From: Gammaproteobacteria bacterium
Lineage (GTDB): Bacteria; Pseudomonadota; Gammaproteobacteria; Steroidobacterales; Steroidobacteraceae
NCBI GenBank assembly: GCA_028293725.1
Contig: JAQGOE010000138.1
Coordinates: 1 to 5,800, forward strand
Direction: 5' to 3'
DNA: 5,800 nt
The notes beneath the pieces were generated by a model that saw only the letters and a list, made by a program, of their open reading frames with translations, was not told the origin of the DNA and searched no databases. How positions within the stretch are numbered: position 1 is the first letter of the stretch; every line of letters begins with the position of its first letter. This document shows positions 1-3,845 of the stretch, in pieces. The position numbers and the translations under genes are program-made.

Positions 1-15
1 AGCATCCACGGGGAG

Positions 16-681
16 TTAGGGTTTGCGGCCGGTTGGCTTGCCGCGGGTGACGTCCTTGCCATACGGGTCATAGCCGCCGCCCACGTTGCCGGCGCCGCTG
101 TTGCCGCGGGTATTCGCAGTGCCACTGCTGCGAGCGCTGCCCGGGCCACCGGTCCCGCCGGTACGAGAGTCGGTCGCCTTGCCAGACGTCGAGCGCCCGT
201 ACGGATCGTAGCCGCCGCCAGAACTCCCGCGCGAGCCGGCGCCCCCTTTACCAGAGGTCGAGTCGCCGTAGGGGTTGTACCCGCCGCCTGAGTCGCGATC
301 CGTTTCGACGCTCAACTCCTTGTTGGGCTGGGTGTCCTCCATCTTCAGCTCGGGAACATCGAGTCGCTTCAACAGACGCGAGGTGCTGTCGATGGCGATG
401 CGGCTCGTTTCCTTGACCCAGTCCCAGACGGCATTGCCGCGTGCATCATGAATGACACGGCCGGACTTGCCGGCAAACTGGTCGGGGGAGTCGGGAGAAT
501 TCTGGCTGGTCGCAGCGGGCTTCTCGCCCATCGCCGCGGGTTTCTGACCCGCAGCCGGGCCCCCTGCAGGGTGCAACCCCTCTGCCGGCGGAAGAGAGCC
601 GCCGGGCCGTGACCCTGGTTTCGAATTGTGCGAATCACCCATAGATCCCCGGTCGCCTCCCGAGACTGAAGTCGGGGGCAA
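16..681 (-). CDS. Disordered conserved hypothetical protein with GGGY(D/N)PYG repeats
   Basis: I cannot assign a function. The 221-residue reading frame has three parts. Residues 1-72 are Gly/Pro/Ser-rich and probably disordered. Residues 74-117 form a compact, probably helical core (RVIHDARGNAVWDW, then a basic/acidic helix ending in ELKMEDT) that resembles a short conserved motif I recall from hypothetical proteins of gamma- and betaproteobacteria. The tail, 128-221, is Gly/Ser/Thr-rich with GGGY(D/N)PYG at 132, 155 and 201. There is no signal peptide or membrane segment, so a cytoplasmic protein is likely. The start is uncertain. The long form begins with TTG, with AAGG 8 nt upstream (690-693). 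An internal ATG at 640-642 (residue 14) has GGGG 4 nt upstream and GGGAGG 13 nt upstream. The gene sits 98 bp after the lipoprotein gene and has its own candidate operator. The conserved core is the best argument that the frame is real. Confidence 0.72.
   Translation of the reverse strand: MPPTSVSGGDRGSMGDSHNSKPGSRPGGSLPPAEGLHPAGGPAAGQKPAAMGEKPAATSQNSPDSPDQFAGKSGRVIHDARGNAVWDWVKETSRIAIDSTSRLLKRLDVPELKMEDTQPNKELSVETDRDSGGGYNPYGDSTSGKGGAGSRGSSGGGYDPYGRSTSGKATDSRTGGTGGPGSARSSGTANTRGNSGAGNVGGGYDPYGKDVTRGKPTGRKP
58..288 (-). repeat. GGGY(D/N)PYG protein-level repeat region
   Basis: Three copies of GGGY(D/N)PYG are encoded at 265-288, 196-219 and 58-81. The first two are followed by (D/R)STSGK and lie 23 codons apart. 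The third lies 46 codons after the second, exactly twice that spacing, which suggests a degenerate copy between them. The DNA is also similar between copies (shared gccgccgcc followed by a tac/tag-type block on the plus strand). The Tyr-containing motif is conserved while the Gly/Ser/Thr linker is not, which argues for selection on the motif. Confidence 0.7.
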
Positions 682-731
682 CCGGTTTACCTTACTATCG
701 TCTGGCCCGTCGGCTTCGGGGTGCCGTTCAG

Positions 732-753
732 GACTGTGGGGGTGATCACAGTC
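732..753. promoter_or_regulatory. CRP-family-like palindromic operator
   Basis: Two perfect 7-bp arms, GACTGTG (732-738) and CACAGTC (747-753), flank 8 bp. Read as a CRP site, the half-sites are TGTGG-N6-TCACA, matching 9 of the 10 core positions of TGTGA-N6-TCACA with correct spacing. The centre (742.5) is 61 bp upstream of the TTG start and about 100 bp upstream of the alternative ATG start of the GGGYDPYG gene. A weak -10-like GATAGT lies on the minus strand at 694-699 with no recognisable -35, which would suit an activator-dependent promoter. The same palindrome could instead fold as an RNA hairpin 27 bp after the lipoprotein stop codon, but no U-run follows it. Confidence 0.4.
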
Positions 754-779
754 GTGGGCTGTCGGGCATCACATTTTTG

Positions 780-1511
780 CTAGTTGCCCACCCGGCGAAA
801 GCGATAGAACGGCTCCTCCTTGCTGCCCTGGATGAGATTGCCATCGGGGTCGTACTGCAGCTCCGCCATGAAAAACTCATTGGCGCTGAGCTCGCCGCGG
901 TACTCGACCTGTACCAGGCCCATGACGGCGTGCGAAGTGGTCTCGCAGTGTTTGGGGTCGCTCTTGCCCACGAAACGGGTGACTTGGGCGGCTTTCTCCG
1001 CCTCCTCCTTACTGAGTTTCTTCGCGCCCTTGACGACCGGCTTCTCCGCCGGGTTCCAGGTCAGCTCGCACCCAACGGCCGGCTTCAAGTCCCGCTTTGT
1101 CATGCCCTGGAACATGTCAGGCTCGTGCGGCCCATCGCGCCAGCGCATCGGCTCGGTGAGGGCATTCACCTGCTCCACGAAGCCTTTCTCGGTCTCGGTG
1201 AAAACCAACACGTGCTGACTCAGGACCCGCAGGCCGTTATCGGCCGCCGTTTCCTGAACGTAGAACGCAGTCTGTCCGACCGCGACGGACTCCAGCGGAA
1301 TGACGGCCAGCTCCACCGCATCGTGCGGCGGCCGCACGCCTTTCTCTAAATCCGACTTCGCCTGTGCGGAGTTGTCGTAGCTCCCCGGCAACCAGCGCAC
1401 AAACCGCGCGAAATCCACGTCACGCTGGTGCCCACGTTTAACGGCGGCGCAGCCGCCCAGGCACATCGCCGCCACGGCCAAACCGATCATGAAGACGCTA
1501 CGCTTATCCAT
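780..1511 (-). CDS. CpeT/CpcT-like lipoprotein
   Basis: 243 residues with a lipoprotein signal peptide: MDKR, a hydrophobic stretch and the lipobox LGGC, giving a lipidated Cys21. The mature protein should be anchored in the envelope facing the periplasm. The rest matches the CpeT/CpcT (DUF1001) pattern: WLPGSYDN at 40-47 followed by QA, FYVQE at 83-87, a central GC at 147-148, Cys189 and a C-terminal D-G-N-x-x-x-GS then PFYRF (234-238). In cyanobacteria CpcT and CpeT attach or chaperone bilin on phycobiliproteins. Copies in non-phototrophs are usually lipoproteins of unknown role, so bilin lyase activity should not be assumed. Cys148 and Cys189 could form a disulphide in the periplasm. The ATG overlaps the end of the ATP-grasp gene by 8 bp, with a weak GGCGGG upstream, so translation is probably coupled. 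It is the last gene of the operon. Confidence 0.85.
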   Translation of the reverse strand: MDKRSVFMIGLAVAAMCLGGCAAVKRGHQRDVDFARFVRWLPGSYDNSAQAKSDLEKGVRPPHDAVELAVIPLESVAVGQTAFYVQETAADNGLRVLSQHVLVFTETEKGFVEQVNALTEPMRWRDGPHEPDMFQGMTKRDLKPAVGCELTWNPAEKPVVKGAKKLSKEEAEKAAQVTRFVGKSDPKHCETTSHAVMGLVQVEYRGELSANEFFMAELQYDPDGNLIQGSKEEPFYRFRRVGN

Positions 1512-2538
1512 ACGATGCCCGCCACTGTGCCCGATACGATAATCCCAGAGTCATGAGCCGCTCGAGCAGCTCGTTGTAGGGTACGCCGGCAGCGCCGGCG
1601 GATTCCGCGAAATCCTCCGCAGCTTCGAGGTTGGGATTGGCGTTGGCCTCCAGGACATAGACCTCGCCGGCCGCGGTGACTCTGAAATCCATGCGCGCAT
1701 ATCCCGACAGGCCGAGTGCGCGGTAGATGCGCCGCGACAGCTTGTCGAGACGCGCGAGTACCGGCGCCGGCAGGTCCTTGGCCTCGTGCGTGGTGATGCC
1801 GTACTTCTGCTGGTAGCGCTTGTCCCATTTCACCTTGCGGGTGGCGATGGCGGCGAGGGAGTCCGGCATGGAGCCGAAGACCATTTCCCAGACCGGCAGG
1901 CGCGTCAAACGATCGTTGCCCATGACTCCGACATAGAGCTCACGGCCCTCGATGTATTCCTCGACGAGCGCGTCCGCCCCGACCTGCTGGTGCACGAACT
2001 CGATGCGCTCCTTGAGTTTCGTCGCATCTTCGACCACAGATGCCTGCGCGATACCGAGCGAGGCGTCATCGGAGGTGGACTTCACAAACAGCGGGAACCG
2101 CAGCCGGCGCGGAATATTGATGCGCACACCACGCCGGAAGACGGTGAAGTGTGGCGTTGGAATGCGGTGATAGGCCAGGAGTTGTTTGCAGAGCGACTTG
2201 TCGCGCGAGAGCAGCAGGCCGCGTGGGTTGCTGCCGGTGTAGGGTTGGCGCATCAGCTCAAGAAAGGCGACGACGTGTTGGTCGTACGTGACGATGCCGT
2301 CGAACTCCTCGAGGAGATTGAAAACAACGTCGGGCTTCCAGTCGGCGATCGCGCTACGCAGATCCGTGAGGCTGTCGAGTACGCCGATGACGCGGACTTC
2401 GTGTCCGCTGTTGCGCAAGGTCGAGGTGACGTCGTACTCCGTACGCCATTGCTCGATCTCCTTTTCGGTGTGACCTTCCAGATTTTCGGGCGGGACCAGG
2501 CTCGCATGCACAACGACAAGCGTGCGCAGTTTCTTCAT
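1504..2538 (-). CDS. ATP-grasp ligase, D-Ala-D-Ala ligase-like
   Basis: 344 residues, close to the usual Ddl length. The ATP-grasp landmarks are in order: RQPYTGSNP...SRDKSLCKQLL (97-120); FPLFVK with ATP-binding Lys153; a loop DDASLGI (157-163) in place of the Ddl Gly-Ser-rich loop; LVEEYIEGRE (191-200) for adenine contacts; YARMDFRV (280-287); and VLEANANPNL (295-304). Predicted Mg2+ ligands are Asp284, Glu297 and Asn299, with the 13-residue Asp-Glu spacing seen in Ddl. The family joins a carboxylate to an amine through an acyl-phosphate using ATP. The N-terminus lacks the Ddl GG-S-EHEVS motif, and NPNL replaces the usual PGMT, so cell-wall D-Ala-D-Ala synthesis is unlikely and the substrate is unknown. 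No signal peptide is seen, so it is probably cytoplasmic. The start overlaps the metallopeptidase stop as ATGA with no Shine-Dalgarno, implying translational coupling. Confidence 0.88.
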   Translation of the reverse strand: MKKLRTLVVVHASLVPPENLEGHTEKEIEQWRTEYDVTSTLRNSGHEVRVIGVLDSLTDLRSAIADWKPDVVFNLLEEFDGIVTYDQHVVAFLELMRQPYTGSNPRGLLLSRDKSLCKQLLAYHRIPTPHFTVFRRGVRINIPRRLRFPLFVKSTSDDASLGIAQASVVEDATKLKERIEFVHQQVGADALVEEYIEGRELYVGVMGNDRLTRLPVWEMVFGSMPDSLAAIATRKVKWDKRYQQKYGITTHEAKDLPAPVLARLDKLSRRIYRALGLSGYARMDFRVTAAGEVYVLEANANPNLEAAEDFAESAGAAGVPYNELLERLMTLGLSYRAQWRASYG

Positions 2539-3686
2539 AGTGGAAGTAGAGGAGTCTCACCTTGGGAATATAGGCTCGCCAGCCGTTCCAACATCCAGCG
2601 CGAGTGGCGCACGGCGTCGCGACGGCCGCCGCGCACGTACAGCTTCAAAGTCTCACAGCGCTCGATGAGCATGCGCAGAATCTGTTGGACGCTGTAGCGT
2701 TCCATAGACAGATCGCGCGCGACAGCAGTGGTTAGCGGAATTTTATGGGCGCGCAGCAGTGATGCCGCGCGCACCGCGCCTTTGCGCAGACGCTCGGCAC
2801 TGAAGATCCGCTTCAGCAGCTCGTCGGCAAGACCGAGCCGGATCTGCCGGTTGTGGGCGAGCTTGCGCCGGTAGTGTTGCGCGAGAGTGCGGGTGTTTTC
2901 ATCGATCGGCTCGATCCGCAAGCGATTACGGACCGGCGGGCGTTGGCCGCGGACGCTCGTCATGAGCTCTTCTACGACACTCAACTTGTTGAGAGCGGGC
3001 CATTCCGCGTAGCTCTTGCGCCAATCGGATTTGGGCTTGAGCCATACCGCGAAGGTCTCCGCGAAATCCTCTGTTGGATGCGCCTGCGCGTACCATTCGC
3101 CGAGGTGATGCACATACCGGCGGCTTCCAGGGCGGGCCTTATAGTGAGCCGGGTACTGCAGCGACGCCGGGCCAAAAACTTCGCGCCAGCGTTTACGTCG
3201 GCGCAGGCGATACGCGTTGTCGAGCGCGTGGCCGGCTTCGTGACGCAGGATTCGCATGAACCAGCGTGAATTGCCGCCCTCGGCCTCGCGCATGATGCGG
3301 CGCTCGAGCTTTTCTAGGCGCGGATGCGCGAGATAGAACGGCACGGCGATACCGGGTACGCCATCCGGCGAAAACCATTCCTCGGAAAGCCACACGTGCG
3401 GACGGAAATGAATCCCGCGCTCTTCGAGCTCAACATAGAGGCGCGCGATCCGACGCCGCAGTGAGGAGCTCTCGACGCTGAGCTTCAAATCGCAGAACCG
3501 CAGGTTCAGCAGCTGCTCGTCAGAGAGACGGGTCCACGGCAACGCCTTACGGCGCCGATTGGCGGTGGCGCGCTTCCTCGGGGTAGCGACGCCGCTCAGT
3601 ACGGCGGTTGTCGTCGACATGGGTGCGAGATCGGATCGTAACGGACGAACGGGCGCCTGTCCGGTGCGGCCGCAATAGGCGAGCAT
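2535..3686 (-). CDS. Putative zinc-binding metallopeptidase (HEAGH)
   Basis: Up to 383 residues. The zinc signature HEAGH is at 149-153 (His149, His153, catalytic Glu150). TEDFAETFAVWL at 205-216 supplies the third ligand, probably Glu206 (Glu210 is the alternative). The well-conserved block runs from about residue 52 to 245 and includes FRPHVWLSEEWFSPDG and PFYLAHPRL. I recognise this as the family annotated putative zinc-binding metallopeptidase, whose substrates are unknown. A Lys/Arg-rich segment (36-48) precedes it and a helical, basic extension (about 280-375) follows. There is no signal peptide, so it is probably cytoplasmic. The start is unsettled: ATG at 3684-3686 and ATG at 3618-3620 (Met23, MSTTTAV) both lack a clear ribosome-binding site, and conservation does not reach either. 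It is the first gene of the overlapping operon with the ATP-grasp ligase, which suggests the two act on the same peptide or amide. Confidence 0.87.
   Translation of the reverse strand: MLAYCGRTGQAPVRPLRSDLAPMSTTTAVLSGVATPRKRATANRRRKALPWTRLSDEQLLNLRFCDLKLSVESSSLRRRIARLYVELEERGIHFRPHVWLSEEWFSPDGVPGIAVPFYLAHPRLEKLERRIMREAEGGNSRWFMRILRHEAGHALDNAYRLRRRKRWREVFGPASLQYPAHYKARPGSRRYVHHLGEWYAQAHPTEDFAETFAVWLKPKSDWRKSYAEWPALNKLSVVEELMTSVRGQRPPVRNRLRIEPIDENTRTLAQHYRRKLAHNRQIRLGLADELLKRIFSAERLRKGAVRAASLLRAHKIPLTTAVARDLSMERYSVQQILRMLIERCETLKLYVRGGRRDAVRHSRWMLERLASLYSQGETPLLPL
3635..3663 (-). promoter_or_regulatory. Weak sigma-70-like promoter candidate for the operon
   Basis: On the minus strand CGGACA (3658-3663) and TACGAT (3635-3640) are separated by exactly 17 bp, each matching 4 of 6 consensus bases. 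Transcription would begin near 3628, about 8 nt before the ATG at 3618-3620, and would exclude the longer start at 3686. In DNA this GC-rich such matches arise by chance fairly often, so this is only a pointer toward the shorter start. Confidence 0.2.
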
Positions 3687-3745
3687 TGCTCAGGCAGGCG
3701 GCCCAAGCTTACCCAACGGACGCGGCGCTGTCTCGGGGCGAGAGG

Positions 3746-3765
3746 GTGCGACGCGTGCGTCGCAC
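3746..3765. other. Perfect 8-bp stem hairpin in the intergenic gap
   Basis: GTGCGACG (3746-3753), loop CGTG, then CGTCGCAC (3758-3765): a perfect 8-bp stem with a 4-nt loop. It lies between the phosphatase-ARH gene and the metallopeptidase gene, 60 bp upstream of the longer metallopeptidase start. No U-run follows on either strand. It could be a second part of a Rho-independent-like stop region or a dyad operator for the operon; the sequence does not decide. Confidence 0.35.
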
Positions 3766-3779
3766 GGGTGGGGCGGCAA

Positions 3780-3832
3780 GGCCACACCCCGGTCCTGCTG
3801 TGAGCGCGGAGCGCGCGCAGCAGCAGGTGGCC
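3780..3832 (-). terminator. Compound GC-rich hairpin after the phosphatase-ARH gene
   Basis: Beginning 13 to 18 nt past the stop codon in the direction of transcription. The inner stem pairs CCTGCTG (3794-3800) with CAGCAGG (3821-3827) and, after a 3/2-nt internal loop, GCGCG with CGCGC. An alternative outer pairing joins GGCCAC (3780-3785) to GTGGCC (3827-3832). Position and stability suit a transcript 3' end, but there is no U-tract, so a classical intrinsic terminator is not shown. It may be a 3'-protecting stem or a weak terminator. Confidence 0.42.
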
Positions 3833-3845
3833 GAACGGTGGAGGG

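Noticed and set aside
777..1349. Plus-strand open frame of 190 codons antisense to the CpeT-like gene
   Set aside because: The minus strand carries a lipobox and the full CpeT pattern; the plus-strand product shows no domain or start signal.
1786..2697. Plus-strand open frame of 303 codons antisense to the ATP-grasp gene
   Set aside because: It is a shadow of a clear enzyme in GC-rich DNA, has no recognisable motif, and crosses the junction between two minus-strand genes.
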